Position numbers and translations under genes: made by a program
Notes under the pieces: model-generated
The model's database searches: none
Told to the model about the DNA's origin: nothing
Seen by the model: the letters and a program-made list of their open reading frames with translations, nothing else
Assembly: GCF_028551255.1 (NCBI RefSeq)
Contig: NZ_CP117029.1
Coordinates: 124,001-188,000, forward strand
Direction of reading: 5' to 3'
Length of the DNA stretch: 64,000 bases
DNA from: Vibrio tubiashii
GTDB lineage: Bacteria > Pseudomonadota > Gammaproteobacteria > Enterobacterales > Vibrionaceae
Shown here: positions 56,999 through 64,000 of the stretch, piece after piece
How positions within the stretch are numbered: the stretch's first letter is position 1
Layout of the letters: each line of letters opens with the position of its first letter

Positions 56999-57924
56999 CA
57001 GTAACCTTTATTTAGGTCGACCACGTTCATCAGCCCAAAGCCATCGCGCCAACGCTGATAGTTTTCGGCAAAAATGTCGATAACTTGTTCAGGAAAACTC
57101 AAAGCTGCGATATGGGGAGTAATAGTTATTCCCTTATGTTGCCAGAATGGGTGCTCTTTATTCAGTGGTTCTTGTTTGAAGACATCCAGATATGCATGAC
57201 TGATGCTGCCATTATCAAGCGCTGCGAGCAACCCATCTTCATCGACTGCGCTACCTCGACCGACATTAAACAGAAGAGCACCGGAACAGTGACCCAAACT
57301 CTCAGCATTGAGGATATTTTCTGTTTCAGGAGTGTTTGGCAAGGTATTGACGACGATATCCGCCTGTTTTAACGCTGTAGCCAATTCTTGAACATGATAG
57401 GTCGCATCAAAAGGGGACTGTTTGGCAGGAATGCCACTTCTGTTTACGCCAATCGGCTCGATGGCAAACCCCTTAGCGACGCTCGCAAGATAAGCGCCTA
57501 TCGAACCGGTACCAAGGATAACCATCTTCTTTTTCGCCAGAGATAGGTAAGGCTTGGGCTGCCACTGATTTTGTGTTTGCAGCTGTCTATAGTGATTAAA
57601 GTGACGATAGTGCTCAATGGTATAACCCAATACGTACTCGGCAATTTGCTGACCGAAGATTCCTTTTACATTGGTTAGTTCGCCTGAGAAGTCGTCTAGT
57701 TTGCTTACTAAGGCATCGACTCCAGCATAAATTGATTGAATCCACTCAAGATTCGGGAAATCATCAAGATGCTTAGCAGCGAGCGGGGGCGAAGCAAGTA
57801 GGATGGTTGCCTCACTGCGCGATGTAGTGAACTCGAGTTCAGGAAGTGCCGCTTGTTCGAGCAACTGTTGGTAGCGGCCATCATCTTCGGTAAGAAGATA
57901 AACTTTATGAGTGAAATTGTTCAT
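56998..57924 (-). CDS. D-2-hydroxyacid dehydrogenase (GhrA-like)
   Basis: This is a 308-residue NAD(P)-dependent enzyme of the 2-hydroxyacid dehydrogenase family. The Rossmann motif VILGTGSIGAYLASVAKGF is in the centre. LLFNVGRGSAVDEDGLLAALDNG follows, carrying the catalytic arginine region, and TPHIAALSFPEQ provides the catalytic histidine. It may reduce glyoxylate or hydroxypyruvate. I use the ATG 57924; a GTG at 57960 would add twelve residues, and the ribosome site does not decide. It overlaps the UDG-family gene by one base. The frame diverges from yjaG. Confidence 0.87.
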   Translation of the reverse strand: MNNFTHKVYLLTEDDGRYQQLLEQAALPELEFTTSRSEATILLASPPLAAKHLDDFPNLEWIQSIYAGVDALVSKLDDFSGELTNVKGIFGQQIAEYVLGYTIEHYRHFNHYRQLQTQNQWQPKPYLSLAKKKMVILGTGSIGAYLASVAKGFAIEPIGVNRSGIPAKQSPFDATYHVQELATALKQADIVVNTLPNTPETENILNAESLGHCSGALLFNVGRGSAVDEDGLLAALDNGSISHAYLDVFKQEPLNKEHPFWQHKGITITPHIAALSFPEQVIDIFAENYQRWRDGFGLMNVVDLNKGY

Positions 57925-58008
57925 CGCCTTGCTTTTTTCCCTGTTGGTTATCAAGTACACTTTCGCTGTCTAATTCAGCAACTAGGTCAACTGACCCAAA
58001 GAGTCTCT

Positions 58009-58596
58009 ATGCTACAGAACCCTCTTCAGCTTCGTCTTGAGAAGTTAGAACCATGGCAACAGATTACCTTTATGGCGAGTCTGTGTGAACGTATGTACCC
58101 AAACTATGCAATGTTTTGTGATAGCACCGAGTTTGCCGAAGCGCATGTTTACCGTGATATTTTAGACAGCATTTGGGAACAGCTTACTGTCAAAACGGCA
58201 AAAGTGAACTTTGAGCGTCAGCTAGAAAAGCTAGAAGAGATCATTCCAAGCTCAGAAGATTTTGATTTTTATGGTGTCTACCCAGCGATTGATGCTTGTG
58301 TCGCCTTGTCTAACCTTCTACATGGCTTGCTAGATAGAGATTATCTGTTTGAAAACATGCACAAAGTAAGTCAACAGTCGGTGATGACGGTCGCTCAGCT
58401 TGAAGAAGCACAAACAGGTGAAGAGATTACTAACGAGAACCAAAAACAGAATGAAGCTGTGTGTGGTGAATGGGATGTGCAATGGGCGATCTTCCGTCCA
58501 TTGAGAGAAGCTGAACAGCGTGACATTGAACTGATCAAAGATTTACGTGCTGAGCTTCGTGATGAAGGTGTCAGTAATATTGGGATCGAGCTATAG
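58009..58596 (+). CDS. yjaG: YjaG family protein (DUF416)
   Basis: This is a 195-residue cytoplasmic protein closely resembling E. coli YjaG: MLQNPLQLRLEKLEPWQQ, TFMASLCERMYPNYAMFC, LTVKTAKVNFERQLEKLEE, DFDFYGVYPAIDACVALSN and the tail RDIELIKDLRAELRDEGVSN. The start is set at the ATG 58009 by this similarity; the longer open frame to 57853 is not supported. Function is unknown. In E. coli and vibrios it lies near hupA, as here. A strong terminator follows. Confidence 0.93.
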   Translation: MLQNPLQLRLEKLEPWQQITFMASLCERMYPNYAMFCDSTEFAEAHVYRDILDSIWEQLTVKTAKVNFERQLEKLEEIIPSSEDFDFYGVYPAIDACVALSNLLHGLLDRDYLFENMHKVSQQSVMTVAQLEEAQTGEEITNENQKQNEAVCGEWDVQWAIFRPLREAEQRDIELIKDLRAELRDEGVSNIGIEL

Positions 58597-58644
58597 AGCA
58601 CTCTTCTATAGTTAGGTAATCCCTACTTGAGTTTATTAAAATAG

Positions 58645-58680
58645 AAGAGGGTTGACGCTTTCACGTCAACCCTCTTTTTT
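58645..58680 (+). terminator. Intrinsic terminator behind yjaG
   Basis: GAGGGTTGACG (58647-58657), a six-base loop and CGTCAACCCTC (58664-58674) form eleven perfect pairs followed by six T. It lies about 50 bases after the yjaG stop. The tandem repeats begin right after the T run. Confidence 0.92.
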
Positions 58681-58681
58681 A

Positions 58682-58761
58682 TTATCCAGTTATCCAGTTA
58701 TCCAGTTATCCAGTTATCCAGTTATCCAGTTATCCAGTTATCCAGTTATCCAGTTATCCAG
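58682..58761. repeat. Ten tandem copies of an 8-bp unit
   Basis: The unit TTATCCAG is repeated ten times without error over 80 bases (58682-58761), followed by TTAACTAG. On the minus strand the unit is CTGGATAA, placed directly after the stop codon of the CNNM/CBS gene. Each copy adds an in-frame or out-of-frame TAA, so copy-number change should not extend the protein. It looks like a slippage-prone array. Confidence 0.95.
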
Positions 58762-58765
58762 TTAA

Positions 58766-59881
58766 CTAGCTCTCGTCTTTATTGTCTTTCGGTTTATCTA
58801 CTGGTTCTTCAACAACTTCTTCGTCTTCATCGTCATCACGATTTTCGATTACGCCGTGCTTTTCTTTCCACTTCTCCCAGCGGTCAAAAGCAAGTTCTTG
58901 CATGTCAGTGGTGCGGTCTGCTTCATCGACAATCTCTTCACCAACTAAGTGTTCAAACACATCTTCCAGAGTCAAAATACCTTGAATGGTGCCGTATTCA
59001 TCGACGATCATCGCCAATTGCAGGCGCTTCGCCATCATCTGCTCAAACGCTTTTGGCAGTGCCATAGTGTTGAAGAGTACATGCACAGGGCGCATTATTG
59101 CTCCCAGTTGTTTGTCACCACAGCCCGCTTGTTGCAGCTTAAATAACTCAAGGCGGTGCACAAAACCAATGATGTTATCTGTCGACTGGCTATAAACCAG
59201 AGGGCGTGAGAACGGCGTCTCTTTATGTTTATCGAGAAACTCATTAATCGTCATTTCGGCATCAACGCGGAAAACGACAGGACGAGGCGTCATCACCTGA
59301 GTGACGGGTACATCTTGGATGCCGAGCAAGTTAGTCAGAATCTTAGATTCACCTTCCGCAAATTCGCCACTCTCTTTGGCTAAAATGGCCATAGCGGATA
59401 GTTCATCACGCATTTTTGGTGCTTCATGCCCACGAGCTAAACGCTTAGTGATCTGCTCTGAGAACCACACAAATGGAGTTAGCGCCCAAACCATCCAACG
59501 CAGAACCACAGCTGAAACTGGGGCTAGCTGACGCCAATAAGTGGCACCAATGGTCTTAGGCACGATTTCTGACAGCACTAAGATTCCTAGAGTGAGCACG
59601 CCAGAGAAAACGCCTAGCCACTCGCTACCAAATACAACCGCAGCTTGCGCACCTGCACTCGCCGCACCAATGGTGTGGGCAATCGTGTTCAAGGTCAGGA
59701 TCGACGCCAGTGGGCGGTCAATGTCTGCTTTTAGCTTAGCCAGTTGCTCAGCCGCAGGGTGTCCTTGCTGGCGCAATTGGGCGATATAACTTGGTGAGAT
59801 ACTCAGAAGAACCGCTTCTAATACGGAGCAGATAAACGATACGCCAATCGCAACAGTGACGTATATGGTTAGCAACAACAT
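58766..59881 (-). CDS. CNNM/DUF21 membrane protein with CBS pair
   Basis: This is a 371-residue inner-membrane protein. The DUF21/CNNM domain spans about residues 1-185 with four hydrophobic helices, including the patterns SFICSVLEAVLLSISPSYI and LVLSEIVPKTIGATYW. A CBS pair follows (about 200-330, with VTQVMTPRPVVFRVD, and MIVDEYGTIQGILTLEDVFEHLVGEEI). The last 40 residues are strongly acidic (DDDEDEEVVEE). The C-terminal CorC_HlyC domain of longer relatives is missing. Members are linked to magnesium or cobalt transport or resistance. It is divergent from hupA. Confidence 0.87.
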   Translation of the reverse strand: MLLLTIYVTVAIGVSFICSVLEAVLLSISPSYIAQLRQQGHPAAEQLAKLKADIDRPLASILTLNTIAHTIGAASAGAQAAVVFGSEWLGVFSGVLTLGILVLSEIVPKTIGATYWRQLAPVSAVVLRWMVWALTPFVWFSEQITKRLARGHEAPKMRDELSAMAILAKESGEFAEGESKILTNLLGIQDVPVTQVMTPRPVVFRVDAEMTINEFLDKHKETPFSRPLVYSQSTDNIIGFVHRLELFKLQQAGCGDKQLGAIMRPVHVLFNTMALPKAFEQMMAKRLQLAMIVDEYGTIQGILTLEDVFEHLVGEEIVDEADRTTDMQELAFDRWEKWKEKHGVIENRDDDEDEEVVEEPVDKPKDNKDES

Positions 59882-60211
59882 AAGTGTCCTATGTAGATTT
59901 ATACCCCTATCAATTCTTGCCGGAAAAGTGTGACTTTTCGTACCTGTGCATTATTGATATGAGTACTTTGTATTCGCTTTAAGTCCCGAAATATCAGGCT
60001 TTACGGGCTCTCGCATGTCTATAAATAAGGCCAAAATAGGTTAAAAACAAGTATTAAGTCTTGCTGACAGAGTAACAAATTGTGAGTTAATGCTCAGAAT
60101 ATGGTTAAAAGTGCGTCATGAGAGCTAAAGATCGCTTACAAACCTTTGCCAGATGGGGCATTTATGTTTTAGAGTGAGTTGAATTCGATAACATATGAGA
60201 AGGGAAACCTA
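59882..60211. other. Divergent promoter region of CNNM gene and hupA
   Basis: These 330 bases have no coding frame of note. They must hold the promoters of hupA (plus) and the CNNM gene (minus). A TATAAAT box is near 60020 and TTGCTGACA near 60061, but neither gives a well-spaced pair, so I assign no promoter. The hupA ribosome site AGAAGGGAA lies just before its ATG. Confidence 0.4.
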
Positions 60212-60484
60212 ATGAACAAGACCCAATTAATCGACTTTATCGCAGAGAAAGCAGACCTATCTAAAGCGCAAGCTAAAGCTGCTCTTGAAGCAACTCTTGA
60301 AGGTGTGACTGATGCACTTAAAGAGGGTGACCAAGTTCAACTAATTGGTTTTGGTACATTCAAAGTTAACCACCGCGCAGCACGTACTGGTCGTAACCCT
60401 AAGACTGGTGCAGAGATTCAAATCGCTGCGGCTAACGTTCCTGCATTTGTAGCAGGTAAAGCACTGAAAGATTCAGTAAAATAA
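60212..60484 (+). CDS. hupA: DNA-binding protein HU-alpha
   Basis: This is a 90-residue nucleoid protein that bends and compacts DNA. It shows [49 protein letters not shown] (the DNA-binding arm with RTGRNPKTG) and [12 protein letters not shown]. The ATG 60212 has a strong ribosome site. It is followed by a hairpin and the DUF1481 lipoprotein gene, the same order as known in vibrios from memory. Confidence 0.97.
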   Translation: MNKTQLIDFIAEKADLSKAQAKAALEATLEGVTDALKEGDQVQLIGFGTFKVNHRAARTGRNPKTGAEIQIAAANVPAFVAGKALKDSVK

Positions 60485-60522
60485 TTTATTGCTGATTTCA
60501 GAGTTTCAAACTCGGAATTGTA

Positions 60523-60554
60523 TATAATACGCCAAGGTAGCTGCTATCTTGGCG
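60523..60554 (+). promoter_or_regulatory. -10 box and hairpin between hupA and DUF1481 gene
   Basis: TATAAT (60523-60528) is followed at once by CGCCAAG-g-TAG, ctg, CTA-t-CTTGGCG (60530-60554), a stem with seven plus three pairs. The hairpin can serve as the hupA terminator (TATATTTGTTT follows). If the -10 box is used, it would be the 5' leader stem of the lipoprotein mRNA. No clear -35 box is present. Confidence 0.4.
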
Positions 60555-60565
60555 TATATTTGTTT

Positions 60566-61267
60566 ATGACGATGAAAAAACTTCTAGCACCTTCACTAAT
60601 CGCTTCTTTATTGATTGGATGCTCTTCGAGTATTCCGACTCCCAACCTAGACCAGTTTACTGAGTATACTGGTGGTCAGAGTATGGGGGATGCGACCAGC
60701 TTATATTGGTACACCGAACGTTTATCTTTTCCTTACACCGCAGCGGACTATGTGAGCGCCGGAGACTATGGTTGGTATAAATCTGACTATCGATGGGAAG
60801 ATGGCGAGATTCGAGAACTGATTCGTGAAGGGCAACAGCTAAAAGGCAATCAAGGCTTAGTTCCGTACCGTATTCATGTTCGCTTTAGCAAAGACGGTGA
60901 GGCGATCTATCAGCAGTATCGACTCGACGGGAAGGTCCTGCCGCTGAAAGCTGATAAAATTGCTTGGCTTAAGCAAGAAGCATTGACTATTCCAACCCGT
61001 ACTAAAGAGCAGAGCAATTCAGGTGTTCGTTTGATTCAGGGCTATTGGGATGGCTCAAGCTTTGATACTTGTTCAGGACAAAGCTATGAGCATGTAGAGT
61101 TTAACGAGACATTACCTAGCTTTGTGATCAACCGCTTGTCGAGTGTAGACAGTTATGCGGCGTTTTTAGGCACTACGCAAAGCAAAAAGGTTATCGTAAA
61201 CCAATTACTCATGCTGGCGGAAGACAGTCATGACTGCATCGAACGACCGGCTCTGATCGAAGAGTAA
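60566..61267 (+). CDS. DUF1481 lipoprotein
   Basis: This is a 233-residue predicted lipoprotein. The signal peptide MTMKKLLAPSLIASLLIGC ends in a lipobox (LIGC) with the acylated cysteine at about position 19. The mature part has SLYWYTERLSFPYTAADYV, DGEIRELIREGQQLKGN and a long beta-rich region, typical of DUF1481 proteins next to hupA and purD. The frame is open upstream to 60518, but the signal sequence fixes the start at one of the ATGs 60566 or 60572. Function is unknown. It probably sits in the outer or inner membrane facing the periplasm. Confidence 0.82.
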   Translation: MTMKKLLAPSLIASLLIGCSSSIPTPNLDQFTEYTGGQSMGDATSLYWYTERLSFPYTAADYVSAGDYGWYKSDYRWEDGEIRELIREGQQLKGNQGLVPYRIHVRFSKDGEAIYQQYRLDGKVLPLKADKIAWLKQEALTIPTRTKEQSNSGVRLIQGYWDGSSFDTCSGQSYEHVEFNETLPSFVINRLSSVDSYAAFLGTTQSKKVIVNQLLMLAEDSHDCIERPALIEE

Positions 61268-61291
61268 TAACCGGTAAAAGATGGATAAAAC

Positions 61292-61317
61292 AAAGGCGCC
61301 CAATGAGCGCCTTTTTT
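61292..61317 (+). terminator. Intrinsic terminator behind DUF1481 gene
   Basis: AAAGGCGC, a seven-base loop and GCGCCTTT form eight pairs ending in a T run (61312-61317). It lies between the convergent lipoprotein gene and purD and may serve both strands. Confidence 0.92.
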
Positions 61318-61341
61318 ACATAAGCCAACTGATGTTGTTAT

Positions 61342-62631
61342 TTACTGTTCTTGCTCGCGCGCAATCGCTCTGTAGCCGATGTCATTGCGGTGGAACATAC
61401 CATTCCAGCTTACTTGCTTAGCTAGCGCGTACGCTTGCTCCTGAGCCTCAGAAACGCTATTACCAAGTGCTGTTGCACAAAGAACACGGCCGCCGTTTGT
61501 CACGATCTCACCTGATGTGTTGTTAGCAGTACCTGCGTGGAAGATTTTCTGACCAGAGACTTCTGTTGCTGGTAGAGAAATAACATCGCCTTTAGCGTAA
61601 TCCGCTGGGTAACCGCCTGCAGCGAGTACCACACCGATAGAGGCGCGTGGATCCCATTTAGATTCAGCTTCATCTAGCTTCTCATCAATCGCCATTAGGC
61701 ATAGCTCGACAAGATCAGATTCCATACGCATCATGATAGGTTGCGTTTCAGGATCGCCGAATCGGCAGTTGTATTCGATAACCTTTGGTGTACCGTCTTT
61801 ATCGATCATTAGACCTGCGTAGAGGAAGCCTGTGTATGGGTGGCCTTCCGCATCCATACCGCGAACTGTTGGGTAGATAACCTCTTCAAGGATACGCTCG
61901 TGGATTTCTGGAGTTACAACCGGAGCAGGAGAGTAAGCACCCATACCACCTGTGTTAGGGCCAGTATCTTTGTCACCGACACGTTTGTGGTCTTGGCTGG
62001 TGGCCATTGGTAGAACGCTTTTACCATCGACCATCACAATGAAGCTTGCTTCTTCACCGTCTAGGAACTCTTCGATAACCACACGGCTACCCGCTTCACC
62101 AAACGCGTTGCCAGCGAGCATATCTTTGATTGCATCTTCAGCTTCTTCTAAAGTCATCGCAACGATAACGCCTTTACCCGCCGCAAGACCATCGGCTTTG
62201 ACCACGATAGGTGCGCCTTGCTCACGAACGTAAGCCAATGCAGGCTCGATTTCAGTGAAGTTCGCGTAAGCCGCAGTTGGGATGTTATGACGAGCTAGGA
62301 AGTCTTTAGTAAACGCTTTTGAGCCTTCTAACTGTGCTGCTGCTTCGGTTGGACCAAAGATTGGCAGACCCGCTTCACGGAAAGCATCAACCACACCGAT
62401 AACAAGCGGAGCTTCAGGGCCAACAATAGTTAGCTCGATTTTTTTCTCTTGCGCGAAAGCAACCAGTTCAGAAATCGCTTCAACACCAATGTTTACGTTC
62501 TCAAGCTTAGGCTCAAGAGCAGTACCTGCGTTACCAGGTGCAACAAATACCGCTTCTACGTTTGGGTTTTGTGCTGCTTTCCAACCTAAAGCGTGCTCAC
62601 GACCGCCAGAACCAATGATAAGTACATTCAT
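61342..62631 (-). CDS. purD: Phosphoribosylamine-glycine ligase
   Basis: PurD (GARS) joins glycine to phosphoribosylamine in purine synthesis. The 429-residue ATP-grasp protein has the N-terminal MNVLIIGSGGREHALGWKAAQ, TIVGPEAPLVIGVVD, KADGLAAGKGVIVA (ATP loop), EEFLDGEEASFIVMVDG, KRVGDKDTGPNTGGMGAYSPAP and EYNCRFGDPETQP. All are as expected for the family. It is cotranscribed with purH, which lies upstream on the same strand across about 220 bases. Confidence 0.97.
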   Translation of the reverse strand: MNVLIIGSGGREHALGWKAAQNPNVEAVFVAPGNAGTALEPKLENVNIGVEAISELVAFAQEKKIELTIVGPEAPLVIGVVDAFREAGLPIFGPTEAAAQLEGSKAFTKDFLARHNIPTAAYANFTEIEPALAYVREQGAPIVVKADGLAAGKGVIVAMTLEEAEDAIKDMLAGNAFGEAGSRVVIEEFLDGEEASFIVMVDGKSVLPMATSQDHKRVGDKDTGPNTGGMGAYSPAPVVTPEIHERILEEVIYPTVRGMDAEGHPYTGFLYAGLMIDKDGTPKVIEYNCRFGDPETQPIMMRMESDLVELCLMAIDEKLDEAESKWDPRASIGVVLAAGGYPADYAKGDVISLPATEVSGQKIFHAGTANNTSGEIVTNGGRVLCATALGNSVSEAQEQAYALAKQVSWNGMFHRNDIGYRAIAREQEQ

Positions 62632-62851
62632 TTATTTATCCTTTGATAGCTGCGCCATATTGCTAATCTCTGTGTCGAGCTTGCTCATTTATACTTATAA
62701 ACTCCGCGAGCTCTCCTTGACCTTATCAATATGGCTTTGCTCTAAAATGAAAGTTTCTAAAACTAAGAGTATTTCAAATTAGCTAAATTAGATTCGTTTT
62801 GCTCTTCTCGGAGCGCTCCCGTTTCCAGAAGCGAAGCGCTCTCGCTTCTTT
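62632..62851. other. purH-purD spacer with GC-rich palindromes
   Basis: The 220 bases contain GGAGCGCTCC (62810-62819, a perfect palindrome). Between it and the purH stop lies the pair GAAGCG / CGCTTC in GAAGCGAAGCGCTCTCGCTTC. They could form tandem hairpins behind purH. No T run is present, so read-through into purD is likely. Confidence 0.45.
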
Positions 62852-64000
62852 CTAGTGGCGGAAGTGACGCATACCCGTAAAGATCATCGCCATGCCATGT
62901 TCGTCTGCTGCTGCGATAACTTCGTCATCACGCATAGAGCCACCCGGTTGAATCACGCACTTGATGCCCGCTTCTGCAGCCGCATCGATACCGTCGCGGA
63001 ATGGGAAGAACGCATCCGATGCCATTACACAACCTTCAACTTGTAGACCTTCGTCAGCCGCTTTGATGCCTGCGATCTTCGCTGAGTAAACACGGCTCAT
63101 TTGGCCAGCGCCAACGCCGATAGTCATGTCACCCTTCGAGTAAACAATCGCATTTGATTTAACGTACTTAGCCACTTTCCAGCAGAATAGGGCGTCTTTT
63201 AGCTCTTCTTCTGTTGGTTGGCGCTTAGAAACCACTTTAAGGTCATCTAGGCTCACCATACCTTGGTCACGGTCTTGAACTAGCAGGCCGCCATTAACGC
63301 GTTTCACGTCAAAGCCCGTCGTCTTAGTTGTCCACTCGCCACATTCTAGAAGGCGAACGTTCTTCTTCGCTGCAACCACTTCAATTGCTTCAGCAGATAC
63401 TGATGGCGCAATGATGACTTCAACGAATTGGCGCTCAACGATAGCGGTTGCTGTTGCGGCATCTAGCTCTTGGTTGAAGGCGATAATGCCGCCGAAAGCA
63501 GACGTTGGGTCAGTTTTGTAGGCGCGATCATACGCTTCAAGGATGTTACCACCCAGCGCAACACCACATGGGTTAGCGTGCTTAACAATCACACATGCTG
63601 GCTCGTCGAACTCTTTAACACACTCAAGTGCTGCGTCAGTATCGGCGATGTTGTTGTAAGAAAGGGCTTTACCTTGGATTTGGCGAGCAGTAGAAACAGA
63701 GGCTTCTTCTGGATTAGCTTCAACATAGAAAGCTGCGTCTTGGTGGCTGTTTTCACCGTAACGCATGTCTTGTTTCTTGATAAACTGCTGGTTGAATGTG
63801 CGCGGGAACTTGCTCTCTTCGTCACCTTCTTTGTTCTCACCGTAAGATGGAACCATAGTGCCGAAGTAGTTAGCGATCATGCCGTCGTAAGAGGCAGTGT
63901 GCTCGAAAGCTGCGATAGCTAGATCAAAGCGCGTCTCTAGAGTCAGAGATGTCTCGTTCGCATCCATCTCAGCGATAACGCGGTCGTAGTCGTGCGCGTT
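62852..64000 (-). CDS. purH: Bifunctional AICAR formyltransferase / IMP cyclohydrolase, 3' part
   Basis: The last 382 codons plus the stop lie in the window; the gene continues beyond the right edge. The open frame runs to base 64000, upstream of the first internal methionine. The part seen is the end of the cyclohydrolase domain and the whole AICAR transformylase domain: [32 protein letters not shown], the catalytic [44 protein letters not shown] segment, [14 protein letters not shown] and [13 protein letters not shown]. It catalyses the last two steps of IMP synthesis. Confidence 0.96.
   Translation of the reverse strand, partial: NAHDYDRVIAEMDANETSLTLETRFDLAIAAFEHTASYDGMIANYFGTMVPSYGENKEGDEESKFPRTFNQQFIKKQDMRYGENSHQDAAFYVEANPEEASVSTARQIQGKALSYNNIADTDAALECVKEFDEPACVIVKHANPCGVALGGNILEAYDRAYKTDPTSAFGGIIAFNQELDAATATAIVERQFVEVIIAPSVSAEAIEVVAAKKNVRLLECGEWTTKTTGFDVKRVNGGLLVQDRDQGMVSLDDLKVVSKRQPTEEELKDALFCWKVAKYVKSNAIVYSKGDMTIGVGAGQMSRVYSAKIAGIKAADEGLQVEGCVMASDAFFPFRDGIDAAAEAGIKCVIQPGGSMRDDEVIAAADEHGMAMIFTGMRHFRH

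Noticed and set aside
58682..58761. Tandem 8-bp units as a possible CRISPR array
   Set aside because: The units are directly adjacent with no spacers and too short for CRISPR repeats.

Overview
The window reads as a stretch of chromosome from a Vibrionaceae bacterium, most likely a Vibrio. This rests on GroES/GroEL, HupA, PssA, BirA and PurD/PurH sequences that resemble Vibrio/gammaproteobacterial orthologues from memory. It also rests on the arrangement of a lipopolysaccharide (LPS) core operon ending at hldD, directly followed by a large surface-polysaccharide cluster. Species cannot be decided from the sequence alone.

Layout. (1) 1-9180: the start of wecE (minus) diverges from wecD (plus). 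A minus-strand LPS core operon follows, transcribed hldD > waaL > GT2 > GT4-deacetylase fusion > waaF > GT32 > waaA. (2) 9394-27404: a plus-strand O-polysaccharide block. It holds rmlBADC (dTDP-rhamnose), a Wzm/Wzt ABC exporter, a PaaK-like adenylating enzyme, a polysaccharide deacetylase-like protein, several glycosyltransferases including a WbsX-RgpF two-domain protein, and manC-manB (GDP-mannose). (3) 27405-32764: a visibly A+T-rich accessory block with a GT4 enzyme, an unusual putative transferase, a short-chain dehydrogenase and a GT2-PaaK fusion paralogous to the first PaaK-like protein. (4) 33260-44119: wecB and a WbpM-type dehydratase on minus. On plus follow a WbpV-type reductase, a small initiating phosphoglycosyl transferase, a Wzx flippase, a CDP-glycerol-type transferase and two GT4 enzymes. 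A large WbaP/WcaJ-type initiating transferase on minus closes the block. No Wzy polymerase is recognisable. (5) 44239-49308: housekeeping genes pssA, birA, murB, a GNAT enzyme, a SufR-like regulator and a DUF3135 protein. (6) 49400-55055: groESL with a sigma-32-like promoter. It is followed by about 620 bp tiled with stem-loops, then a complete group II intron with an RT-HNH protein and a broken second ORF in domain IV. (7) 55222-64000: ugd between two near-identical terminators, then a UDG-family gene, a 2-hydroxyacid dehydrogenase, yjaG, a CNNM/CBS protein next to ten 8-bp tandem repeats, hupA, a DUF1481 lipoprotein, purD and partial purH.

How the genes work together. RmlA and RmlB make dTDP-4-keto-6-deoxyglucose, which can feed L-rhamnose (RmlC/RmlD) and, through WecE/WecD, Fuc4NAc. 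ManC/ManB give GDP-mannose. WecB gives UDP-ManNAc. The WbpM-type and WbpV-type enzymes can give UDP-QuiNAc or a related sugar. Ugd gives UDP-glucuronate. Wzm/Wzt exports one polymer, and WaaL would ligate it to the core completed by WaaA, WaaF and HldD. The Wzx/initiating-transferase block looks like a second or mosaic pathway.

The least ordinary items are these: the structured region interrupted by the group II intron, where an IBS1-EBS1 match and a hairpin re-formed by exon joining support the boundaries; the broken ADP-ribosyltransferase-like ORF in intron domain IV; and the pair of PaaK-like enzymes in the polysaccharide locus. All family calls come from reading the sequence and from memory of the families. 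No search was run.
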